A stretch of DNA of 64,000 bases from Branchiostoma floridae (Eukaryota; Chordata; Leptocardii; Amphioxiformes; Branchiostomatidae), in contig NC_049984.1 in NCBI RefSeq assembly GCF_000003815.2, positions 27,472,008-27,536,007 on the forward strand, in the 5' to 3' direction. The translations under genes were made by a program, and so were the position numbers. The notes under the pieces are model-generated. The model saw only the letters and a program-made list of their open reading frames with translations, was not told the origin of the DNA and ran no database searches. Positions 24,450 to 34,144 of this stretch are shown here, one piece after another (the stretch's first letter is position 1; each line of letters opens with the position of its first letter).

Positions 24450-25540
24450 TTCGTTGAGGGAACCTAGGAGTCCTTTTCTGTTCTTGACCCCATTAAGACA
24501 ACAAGGTACCTTGAGACCAGAATTCAGGCAACAATCGGTGCAATTTGGTAGATATGGGACTTTCTATATCCCATGGGCATTAACGCTACCGTGTTATCTC
24601 CACCGAGGAGCGATTCCAGATCCATATACTGCTCATGTCAGTTTACAACTTCGAGAGGTGTTGGCATGGACAGGAAAAAATAATTTAGGTTAAAGTCTGA
24701 CGGGGATTTTAGTTCAGAGACTTGAGACCACATATTTAGGAGTACCATTATCAATTAGACAGATGGTGGTTTCAAGTTTGAATACAAGTTATATCCTTGG
24801 ATGCCCTTAGTTTAAGCTTATGTACAACAGAAATACGCTACTTTGCGCATAAAGGTGAACTGGCATTAGATCTTTTTCTTCAACTTACCATCAGGACAAA
24901 TCATTGATTAATAATAAATTAATGATAAACATACAGAATTCAGGTCTGTCGCTCAGGATGTCGAAAACATGGTCGGTCTCCATGAACCCACCCGGGAAGG
25001 GAAAATCATGTCCACCATCAGCTGGAACAGGGACAGATGGCATCATGTCCAAATCAGTTTCGTTACACTCCACACCCTACTCCACATCCCATGCTGACTG
25101 GTGGATCGTATGGAGGGCTGTCCAATCTGCGGAATGGGTGTGCCTGGTTATTCTTCTACACCTGTCTCTTCTGCCATGTTAGCTTGACGTGGACTCTCCG
25201 GCGATGAGACCTCACAAGATGATGTGGGTCATCCAGGTGAGTGTTCTGGGGATGACTAAACCGATAAACTCAATAGTTGTAGTATTAGAGGGAAGATGTT
25301 GAGGGAACAAGGTAACAAAGTGGTCAGGGTTAAAGTCTCTCAGGATTACGTCCGCAACAAATGGTACACATGTCCTTGACTCGGTGTCAGCATTGAGTAC
25401 AGCTACGTTACGCCCCAAAATGTCACGGGTAAAGCGATTCCTGTGCAACCGTCTGATGGATTGGAATGTTAAGGGCAACACCGACAGCAATGATCTGAAA
25501 GGTCGCACTCCAGTCCCCATCTTTCAACGTAGATTTTAGG
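24450..25540. other. Low-information stretch with unrecognised open frames
   Basis: Short frames on both strands (for example 25520-25212 on the minus strand, with FTRDILGRNVAVLNADTESR) may be decayed element protein. No motif I can name appears, and there are no convincing exon borders. Confidence 0.3.
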
Positions 25541-25609
25541 AACTCCCCTAATAGAATGTAAAACAAAGAGTCGCTCACCACAATAGTCGGGGCAAAGCTT
25601 TTGTAGTAT

Positions 25610-26003
25610 TCATAAGTAGTTAATGAACGTGATCAAGTTCTTTGACACACTAATTTCCGTGCTCTCGTCTATCATAAGGGAGACTGCTTTGCAGTTCCGG
25701 ATTTCATGTAGCATGGCCTCATCTATGATCGCTGACATGAACTTCGCAAAGTAGTTGACCATACCAAGAAAACGTTGCACTGCTTGCACATCTTCTGGTT
25801 GCGGCATCTCTTGTATGGCTCGTACCTTCTCTGGGTCGGAATCCGTTCGCTGTCAGTAGCTGTCCCATATAAGGTACTTCTTTCAGCTTGAGTCGCATTT
25901 TCTTCTTGTTCAGGTTTCTCTCTGTTGCTCTTACTAGGAGCTTGTATAGATTCTCGTCATGATCTTGGATGGCGTCTGCTTCCGTGTCGCCACATCCAAA
26001 CAC
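25610..26003 (-). pseudogene. Ty3/gypsy reverse transcriptase fragment fused to a hAT-like fragment
   Basis: The frame 26003-25719 shows VFGCGDTE-like MFGCGDTEADAIQDHDENLY, then KKKMRLKLKEVPYMGQLLTA. This is the segment just after the catalytic Asp box of gypsy reverse transcriptases. A one-base slip moves the match into the frame at 25807, MPQPEDVQAVQRFLGMVNYF, the start of the connection/RNase H linker. After AKFMS the sequence turns abruptly into LHEIRNCKAVSLMIDESTEI, which resembles the D-E-S-T-x-I catalytic start of hAT-type transposases. Two different elements are therefore joined inside one short frame. Both are broken. Confidence 0.6.
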
Positions 26004-26010
26004 GAGGATG

Positions 26011-26048
26011 TGCTAGAGGGACGTCAACACCTTAAAGTCCCTCTAGCA
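26011..26048. repeat. Perfect 12-bp hairpin
   Basis: TGCTAGAGGGAC at 26011-26022 and GTCCCTCTAGCA at 26037-26048 are exact inverse copies around a 14-base loop. The outer flanks (CACGAGGATG and CTTCGTG) also nearly pair. It sits just outside the gypsy fragment and could be a terminal scar. Confidence 0.7.
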
Positions 26049-26247
26049 CTTCGTGTTGTCTCCTCTGATATTCCTCTGGGGCCGTGGAAATCCAGATTTG
26101 ACGGGAGAAAAATGGTGGACGGCCGTGGGCACATAAGTGTATTTGTTGGGTGGCATCGCCTTGTCCATGACTTTGCCTGCTGTGCGATGGAGTCCAAAAT
26201 ATTGTGCACATGATACACCGTTGGTGTTAGTGCTTCAGCTACGCGAT

Positions 26248-26285
26248 ACATCTCGGTATGTCGGACACATCTCGGTATGTCGGAC
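26248..26285. repeat. 19-bp unit repeated twice in tandem
   Basis: ACATCTCGGTATGTCGGAC occurs at 26248-26266 and directly again at 26267-26285. Confidence 0.8.
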
Positions 26286-26674
26286 ACCCCTCGCCTCCTG
26301 TCTTCTGCTGGTTTTGGCTGTCGCGCTGTCTGTCACAGGCCTTCCTTTTCTGGTGAGGTTTGCTATGCCAATCACCTCCGCGGCTGTCATTGCGCGACCT
26401 CGTGTACGTGTTGACGCCGGTAGCTCACAACTTGTAGGCAGCCGTCACATCCGCACTTCTCCCATGGACACTTTCCTTGTGGCACCTTTACGCCGTGTAC
26501 CCTACACTTCTTACAGTGGTACTCCTTCCTCTCCATGATGTTGGCAAGTCTGGGTTGACGGGTGCATCGGTCCTCATTTATATGCCCTTCGTACCCCTCG
26601 GTACCCCGCCCTCGTCGGGACCACCGACGTCGTTGGTTGTTTTTTCCCTTCACTTCAGAGCACAGGAGCACGCA

Positions 26675-26677
<3 letters not shown>

Positions 26678-26717
<40 letters not shown>
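26678..26717. repeat. (CA)20 microsatellite
   Basis: An uninterrupted CA dinucleotide run of about 40 bases. It creates spurious His-Thr and Cys-Val open frames on the two strands. Confidence 0.95.
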
Positions 26718-26719
<2 letters not shown>

Positions 26720-26879
26720 TGGGATGGGAAATATGGTGTGTGACTTTTTTCCTGGCATCAGTTTTTGTTCTGTTTCCACTAGTCAAAGCAGAGCCAATCA
26801 ACCTCCACCAACTCAACAGCCTGATTGCAGATCCACCACATTTATTCAGGATAATTTTCCAGAAATCCATTATCCGCCG

Positions 26880-27060
26880 TCTTGCCTCGCGGCTTTGGTA
26901 TTGTTCCCTCCCGCAAATACATCCAGGCACAGGTTGAACACTTTATTCCTGTGATTTCTACTGATGTGTTGGAGACAGTCTTGCTTTTCGGCAGGAGGCA
27001 AACCGGCTTCACGTAGGGCCGTGTTGGTGCCGTTGAAAATTTTAGAATCATTTTACAATG
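26880..27060 (-). pseudogene. Mutator-like transposase fragment, second copy
   Basis: The minus strand reads NGTNTALREAGLPPAEKQDC, then LQHISRNHRNKVFNLCLDVF. The fragment at 9001-8756 has NGTNEALRQAGHPPVNKQDC followed by VQHNKRNHRKLVFNLDLDVF. They are clearly homologous, about two thirds identical by eye. Only this small catalytic-region block survives here. It is bordered by the pogo remnant on one side and simple repeats on the other. Confidence 0.5.
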
Positions 27061-27269
27061 ATGATTTGATCAGCTGACGTGTTGCGTGCTGCCAAACAAA
27101 GAATTTGCACGGAATTGTGTCAACGTGGATTTGCAAGTTGGAAGTAATTAAGTGCAATGAGTACTGTGGCAGATTCATTTCCACAATTGGTTTGCAATGG
27201 TGAAAATTTGATCAACTGAAGGGCGAAGAAGTTACACCAAATTATATCTATCGATGTCTTTTTGTGATT

Positions 27270-27830
27270 TTGAAGTTAACAACTATGACAACATCAGCCA
27301 AGATGTTGGTTTTTGATGGTGGCTTCCTGTTCCCCATGTTTGAGTTCCGCCGGGCCGTCCATCATCAATGTGTACCAGTGAACCTTCATCCGATCCTTCA
27401 ACGCTTTGTTCACGCCTACATCCAAGGGCTGGAGGACACTGGTGAGCCCGTGTGTCGACCTTGCGTTCTGTCAGCAGCTGTTTTATTTCACCGCATAAGT
27501 GGAACTGGCGGAATCCCACACGAGCAGCCGGCGTGCCGTCTTGGCGGACGGGGAAGATGTCGATGTGTCCCGAGCCAACTTCATGCAACCATCCTCATCA
27601 TTCCACGCGCTAGGCATGACCCACACCGGGAACTTGCAGCCAGGAGGGAGGACGCCGGCCCCTTGCTTCCTCTTCCCACGGAAGATCACTGACAGCGGGT
27701 ACTTCCCGCCGTCAGCGGTCACGGTGCACACAACGGTGCATCGCTTCTTACCGGCCCCGGTCGTCTTCATCTTGCAGTCTTTCTTCCCGGTGTAGTCGAT
27801 GGTTGTGTCCGATGGAAGGTTGAAAGTCAT
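27270..27830 (-). pseudogene. pogo/Tigger-type (DDE_1) transposase remnant
   Basis: The frame starting at 27830 has TIDYTGKKDCKMKTTGAGKK, then CTVVCTVTADGGKYPLSVIF and ARRLLVWDSAS. In pogo/Tigger transposases a V-D-x-x-G-K-K...K-T-T-G...T-V-V...A-D-G-x-x-x-P-x-V-I-F-x-G-K segment leads to the L-x-L-D-S second Asp. Afterwards the match shifts frame: a Q-P-L-D-V-like segment appears near 27440 in another frame. The N-terminal HTH/CENPB domains and the final Asp region are not intact. The gene is dead. Confidence 0.65.
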
Positions 27831-28299
27831 GAGTGTTTAGTTGGCAAACTAGATTGATTGTATTCTTCTGTTTGCTATTTGCTGATTTCCCTTTTCTATT
27901 TGCTGATTAAGATGTATCAGGACACTAGGCAGTGATTTGTAAAGGGCATCCGTTGCATCGTCATGCGACAACCACCTGACCTCCTTTGGCTGCTTCAGTT
28001 TCAGCTCCATCTCATGGAGGATTTTCTGTAGGAAAAGATGCATTGTAATGATGAACAAATGCTTTAGAATATTGCAGAAAGAGAATTGTTCAGTTGATGT
28101 CTTACAAGTTTTATGGCTCTTTTAGAAATTATTAACGTAAATTTGAATGACTTCATTTTACACAGGTACCGGGAGCGGCTGATTTAAATTCTACATTTGT
28201 TCAAAAAGTGATTTATATTGTGGCACTTATATGTGTAGCATATGTTTCCAACCCCAGAAGGTCCGTAACGTTTGCTAATGATTAATTAGTTATGAATAC

Positions 28300-28650
28300 G
28301 CGAAAATGTTTATCTTTGGGCTCTCCGGAGGGGCGCAGTCGGCTCTGTGGGAATGGCGAAGTAATCCCCGGGTAGCTTTGCGCATGCGCTCTGTTAACCG
28401 GGGAAAGAAAAATGGCCGCCATGTTTTCTCCCGATTCCCCCAAGTTATAATTACGGCCCGACTCGACGCGATTTTGCTCGAAACAAACTGAGTTTGTAGC
28501 GTTGGTACTATGTATAAACATCTACAGGGGATTGTCATTTTGGACGATTATTTTTGCTCTAGTATCTCACCAAGTCAGCCGATTTCGACCGTGTGTTGGG
28601 CCTCTGTCTGCACACTTCTCATTTGTTTTGACTAGAAGATGGCGACGGAA
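28300..28650 (+). promoter_or_regulatory. GC-rich segment with YY1-like motifs
   Basis: GCCGCCATGTT at about 28413-28423 fits the reverse YY1 consensus, and AAGATGGCGAC near 28637 resembles the forward one. The local GC content is higher than in the surroundings. This could be a promoter of an unrecognised gene. No downstream exon supports it, so the call is weak. Confidence 0.25.
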
Positions 28651-28979
28651 CTACGTGTACATAAGATCACATAGCGATGTGTCCTCTGCTGATATTTTCC
28701 TACTTGCTATAACTTACCCGGAAATTGTAGCGTTTATGCGTTTGTGATAACATCTAAGAGTTTATATTGGCATTTCGAAAACTGTATCTGAAAACTGTTG
28801 TTTGTAAAACGGCGACGGACATCTTACATAGCTACATACCGATGTGTTCTCTGCAAGAATTTTTCTTACTTACCATTCAAAATATTCCAAATACTTTCAT
28901 ATTGACGAAGTTTGGGTTTGGTAAGTCTGATCCTACTGTGGTGTTCATGCAACTAAATAGCAATTTTGACAATGTTGCA

Positions 28980-29280
28980 GTCAAGGCAACACTGACAAAG
29001 TTACATGTTACATATAAACACACCAGCCGGTGAAAGACTGTGTCCAACATGCCATGATAATATTGAAAATGAATCCCACTTTATAAAGGATTGTCCAACT
29101 TATAGATTATGATATAGAGAGACAAAAAATATTACAGTCTATTAAATGCAAATCTGATACAATGTTACCACCTTCCAAGACAGAAATGTTAAATATGTTA
29201 CTATCATGTTACTGATATATCTGCCTATGTCGGTCAATTTATATTTAACTCATTTAAAAAACGAGACAATATTATACTAT
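28980..29280 (+). pseudogene. C-terminal fragment of a LINE ORF2
   Basis: The plus strand reads NTPAGERLCPTCHDNIENES, then HFIKDCPTYRL. An R-x-C-x-x-C...E-x-H-F-x-x-x-C-P-x-Y zinc-knuckle-like ending is common at the C-terminus of animal non-LTR retrotransposon ORF2 proteins. A later out-of-frame segment (SAYVGQFIFNSFKKRDNII) fits the terminal helix that often follows. Stops and slips separate the parts. No endonuclease or reverse transcriptase part is near. Confidence 0.45.
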
Positions 29281-29369
29281 CATGAACCAGCACATAGGGC
29301 TAGCCTGATTGTAAATATTATATACCACGTAATTGTATAAAATAGATTAGTCTCTTAGATTTTTAGATA

Positions 29370-30211
29370 CAGTCAAACCTGCCCGAGCGACCACCTCTTC
29401 TCAGCGACCACCTGGGCATTTCGACCGCTTTTTCTCGGTCCCGATTTTTTTTCCTATTGACGTAAGCATTAAGCGACCTTTTCTCAGCGACCACCTGGCC
29501 AACGCGACCGCGACCGGCCCAAATTGGGCCCCTTAACGACCGCATCATTTTCAAAATTGAGGTTTTCATCGATTTTTGATGATAACTAGTGCGATTTTGT
29601 GCCGAAATCGACCAGTTTGCGTCGGATTTTGACTGTCATTACGATGTTATGTTTAGAATAAAGATTGCGGCGGTCAATGGGTGGGTCAATGGGGCTGTCT
29701 ACCGTAATATGGGAGGAAATTTCTAAGAAAGATCTGTGTAGCTCAAACCTTTTAAAGAAAGATCTGTGTGAGTGCTTTTGTCCAACTGTACTGTACATTC
29801 ACCCTTGGGTAAGTACGCTATTTGGACGTACCGGGCATAGAATTCGAAAGGTGCACCGTAGTTATTTCGGATACGACGATCAAGAACACAGCGACGCATA
29901 AAGGCTTGTATGGTAACTGACAGCATCAAAGTTTCCTTACTGTCTAAAACGTTAGTGTACAAATATTAAACTGTATCGTATAAAAGCTGGGGTTAAATTT
30001 ACAATTTACAGTGTGCGTGTTGTATTTGACATTAAATACCTCGCTTCTTTGCGTGCGTGCAGTGTGCTTGCTATTTGCCATTAAACACAACGGAAACCGT
30101 TATACTTTGCATAGGGCATGTTTTGAGTCGATACTCTTCTCAGCGACCACCTGTCCAAATCGACCGTTTTTGTCCGGTCCCCCGGGTGGTCGTCTTGGGC
30201 AGGTTTGACTG
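29370..30211. mobile_element. 842-bp non-autonomous DNA transposon with TA duplication
   Basis: CAGTCAAACCTGCCC at 29370 is matched by its inverse, GGGCAGGTTTGACTG, ending at 30211. The next bases continue the inverted match through GACCACC. A TA dinucleotide flanks each side (29368-29369 and 30212-30213), as for Tc1/mariner-superfamily insertions; pogo/Tigger elements also start with CAGTC. Near both ends a subterminal block TCTCAGCGACCACCTG recurs (about 29399, 29481 and 30139). The interior has no transposase. A pogo-type remnant lies at 27.3-27.8 kb, but shared ancestry is not shown. Confidence 0.85.
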
Positions 30212-31227
30212 TACTAGTAACTCATGTAGTTAAACTGTTCTGTATGTATTGTATGTACAAGTTGCCAAACACTGTATCCTCTACAGTTGTCGTGCAATAA
30301 AGTTCTATCTATAAAAGTTACCAACGTCAGTAACGTCTGTAGTAATACCTCATACCTCCCCAGTGCAGTGCACATACACCTTCGTACGCAGGACTTGTTC
30401 GCATAGCTGATATGGCACACAAAGAAACCCGTTCTGAACTACCAAGAAGATTTTGAAGGCATTTTCGAACATGCTACAGCGCTGACGTCAGCTACATAAT
30501 CAATGATCTCTAAGTATCTACTGTCTAAGCAGATTTATTTATTTATTTATTAGGATTCTCCACACTGGAGGGTATGTTGGGAAGGAAGATCGTAATTTTT
30601 CGTGACTTCTTCCAGATTGATTGACACATTGGATATCGATATCACGGAGTGGACTTTTATGGTTGTAACATTATCTATTATGTTTGCCCTATATGAAGGC
30701 ATATGTGTAGGCGAAATGTTTGAAGGAAATTCATGACTGACAAATAGTAATTTGCTTTTCTTTAAACTTCAGTCAGCCAATGTTGTTTCAAGTCCCTGAC
30801 ACTTTCCGCGAGAGAAGGCTGGCCGGTGATTCTCATGTCACTGACTATTTTCTGCTATCTGGTGTCTGTTTACAGAGAGACATCAGATCAGTGAACAGAG
30901 ATAGTGATCATCCGACCCACAGTCGTGTTTTGAAAGCCTGGCTATACAGTCCTAATAGTGTTTTATGTTATAGAAAGTCACCTACAATATTAAAACAAAA
31001 AGGGTGACAAGGAACGCTAAGCTAAATTGAATATCACTGAGACTCTATAAGAAAACACACACACAAGAGCATATCAAATTTAGTTACCTTTACTTGAACA
31101 TAGAAGTTATATTTACAGTTTTTTACAAGCAAAGTGAGGATGAGGAGAAGGTACAAAATATGTTTTGTGATTACATGAAGTGGTATATGTTGTAAAGTTT
31201 TTTGTTTTTGCCTTTCCATTGTGATGC

Positions 31228-31665
31228 ATTATAATGTTAACCCTTGCAAGAACTTTTTCCAAAAACAAAACAAAAATACAATAGTTGTCAACAGAATATA
31301 ATACTAAGTTATGTACCTTCCAGGTCTTCTTTGATGTGTCTCCATGTTGCAAACGAACTGTGTCCTGAAGTACCACAGAAGCTACTGTACTATTGTGCCT
31401 TCCAGGTTGACAAGAGGTTTCATCTGTATCACTTAAACTGCATTACATGTCGGAGAACACATAAGCCCTAACTAAGTTTCTAAGGCTATGTCAAGAAATA
31501 AACGATTATAATGTTTATCCTTGCAAGAACGTTTCCAAAAATATATTTGTCAACAGAATATAATACAAAGTTATGTGCCTTCCAGGTCTTCTTTGATGTC
31601 TCCATGTTGCAAACGAACTGTGTCCTGAAGTACAACAGAAGCTACTATACTATTGTGCTGAAGTG
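31228..31665. repeat. About 170-bp segment duplicated in direct orientation
   Basis: 31228-31398 and 31505-31665 share long blocks, such as GTCAACAGAATATAATAC and CCATGTTGCAAACGAACTGT. On the minus strand each copy encodes VASVVLQDTVRLQHGD followed by a Lys-rich end at a GT-like border. It may be a duplicated exon or a small repeat. Confidence 0.65.
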
Positions 31666-31980
31666 GTATATATTGTAAAGTTACGTTTATGAAAACAAAG
31701 GAAAGTAAATTGAAAAAAAAATGCTGCGGTTGTTTCAAAACGTTAAAGCCATGATAGGAAGACAGTGTGTACAGTGTCTGGTTGACCAAACCGACTGTCC
31801 ACCTACCATGGCTTTACTTTTCTAAAAAACATGGAAAGTCAACCTTGCAAAAAAAAAAACTTAGAAATGTGGCTTAAAGCCACTGTCCCCGCTTGCTGTT
31901 CTTGTAGGGCGTGGTGCGGGAGGTCTGGCGGGCAGGGCCCCCAGAGGTTCCGCTTCTGGTCCCGCAGCGGCAGACGGGCT

Positions 31981-32296
31981 AGGTGGTAGTGGCCAGGTCC
32001 ACAACATCGACGTGGTACACCTGTACAGGAAAAGAACAGAAAAAAGCAGATCAGTGTTTGCATTACTACAAATGTATATCAAATGCACTTAGTCAAAAAG
32101 TCCTTTTAGAAAGGTTATATATACTTACTTCTCCATGCCTCTGGTCGGCAACCCTGCCGTCATGTAGGCGGATTGGATCTGAAGGGTCAGCGAACCGGGC
32201 CCGCATCACCCAGCGCACCTCCTCTGGGTACACGTAGGTGGGCGTGTCCCGCCCTGGCGCCCGGGAACTCGCCCCAATCCTCCCGTTGGAGCCATG
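31981..32296 (-). CDS. Last two exons of an unrecognised gene
   Basis: An exon at 32296-32124, between an AG acceptor (CCCTTGTTAG) and a GTAAGT donor, encodes TPTYVYPEEVRWVMRARFAD and SDPIRLHDGRVADQRHGE. It is followed in phase by a short exon beginning near 32022 after CCTGTACAG and ending VYHVDVVDLATTT at a TAG near 31981. Good splice borders and phase suggest a real 3' end. Upstream exons may be in the 762-base gap. It lies downstream of the RAG1-like gene on the same strand, but that gene already has its own stop at 34145. Function unknown. Confidence 0.45.
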
Positions 32297-32890
32297 CTAA
32301 CAAGGGATAAACCAACATAGACCAGGTTCACTCAACAATTTATGCATTACTGCAAGATTTTATATAGTGAACGATTATACCCATTTCAGGATTTCATGCA
32401 TAACACATTATGATAAAACTGCACTTCATTTATTGTTATTTTTTCAACAACAATGGAATTTTGTAGCTCACGTCTGAATCTTACCAGCAGCTTAGTCTGC
32501 GCATCCTAGACTGCGCAGGTGACGTATTGGATATTTAATGAGGTCAGTTGGCCATGCACCACCATGCGACATCTGGCAACATTGCAGGTCTAGAACTGCT
32601 ACCATCACTTCTAACCAATGATATACCAGGATTTCGATCACGTGGTTCCTTCATTTTGGAGAAGACGGCAGCTATTGTTCCTGGCTTTCTCGCGTTTCGG
32701 CCGAAATTTAGCGTTCATCGGGCCGCTGGAAGTGCCGCGTCAGCACAACTACGTGCAAGATCATGTGTAGAAGTAAAATCGAGATTTTTACATCAAACGG
32801 AGTTTTGATGCCGCTAAAAAGCACGGATATAGTTCGTCAAAGCTACCAAACGTCATCCTGTGGACAGCTCTGCAGCGTATGTTTTTTTTA

Positions 32891-33652
32891 NNNNNNNNNN
32901 NNNNNNNNNNNNNNNNNNNNNNNNNNNNNNNNNNNNNNNNNNNNNNNNNNNNNNNNNNNNNNNNNNNNNNNNNNNNNNNNNNNNNNNNNNNNNNNNNNNN
33001 NNNNNNNNNNNNNNNNNNNNNNNNNNNNNNNNNNNNNNNNNNNNNNNNNNNNNNNNNNNNNNNNNNNNNNNNNNNNNNNNNNNNNNNNNNNNNNNNNNNN
33101 NNNNNNNNNNNNNNNNNNNNNNNNNNNNNNNNNNNNNNNNNNNNNNNNNNNNNNNNNNNNNNNNNNNNNNNNNNNNNNNNNNNNNNNNNNNNNNNNNNNN
33201 NNNNNNNNNNNNNNNNNNNNNNNNNNNNNNNNNNNNNNNNNNNNNNNNNNNNNNNNNNNNNNNNNNNNNNNNNNNNNNNNNNNNNNNNNNNNNNNNNNNN
33301 NNNNNNNNNNNNNNNNNNNNNNNNNNNNNNNNNNNNNNNNNNNNNNNNNNNNNNNNNNNNNNNNNNNNNNNNNNNNNNNNNNNNNNNNNNNNNNNNNNNN
33401 NNNNNNNNNNNNNNNNNNNNNNNNNNNNNNNNNNNNNNNNNNNNNNNNNNNNNNNNNNNNNNNNNNNNNNNNNNNNNNNNNNNNNNNNNNNNNNNNNNNN
33501 NNNNNNNNNNNNNNNNNNNNNNNNNNNNNNNNNNNNNNNNNNNNNNNNNNNNNNNNNNNNNNNNNNNNNNNNNNNNNNNNNNNNNNNNNNNNNNNNNNNN
33601 NNNNNNNNNNNNNNNNNNNNNNNNNNNNNNNNNNNNNNNNNNNNNNNNNNNN
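32891..33652. other. Assembly gap (762 N)
   Basis: 762 unknown bases just 3' of the RAG1-like gene. Open frames that run across it are artefacts. Confidence 0.99.
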
Positions 33653-34144
33653 ACCTATTGGTTCTCTGTTTTCTATATTTCCAAACAGATTACTCACTCC
33701 TGTGATTTCTCCCACAATATTGACATAATTTGTAACTTGTATACAGTCGTACTGATTGGCACTACATAATTTTTGTATACAGTAATGATGACCTGAAGTG
33801 ACAAGATCAGTCCATGACAGAAGACGACTCCTTCCTTGACTGAAGATGGTATGCAGGTAATACTGATTCACACTACATGCCGATTGACATTATACAGTAC
33901 ATAGTATACAGTAAATCACTGAATGAGTAATACTAATTCTAACTAACTAGTAATAACTAGTCTACATGCTGTCTGACATTGTATTGGTAGTAATTTGCAG
34001 TTCATGCAACATTTTTTCACGTGACTACAGGCAGGGGAGTTGACATTACATGTAGAACACTCCGAAGTACCTGCACTGTTTTTGTATCTTACTTTTTACT
34101 TGTGCATTTCTTGTGTATCATTGAAATGTAAGATCATGGGAAGC

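Noticed and set aside
26387-26954. Frames with His-Thr or Cys-Val repeats
   Set aside because: They are translations of the CA microsatellite, not protein-coding sequence.
32763-33871. Long open frames of about 280-330 codons on both strands
   Set aside because: They consist almost wholly of unknown bases in the assembly gap.
28000-34140. A RAG2-like kelch gene convergent with the RAG1-like gene
   Set aside because: No plus-strand kelch blade motifs (GG, Y/W spacing) were recognised in the visible sequence.
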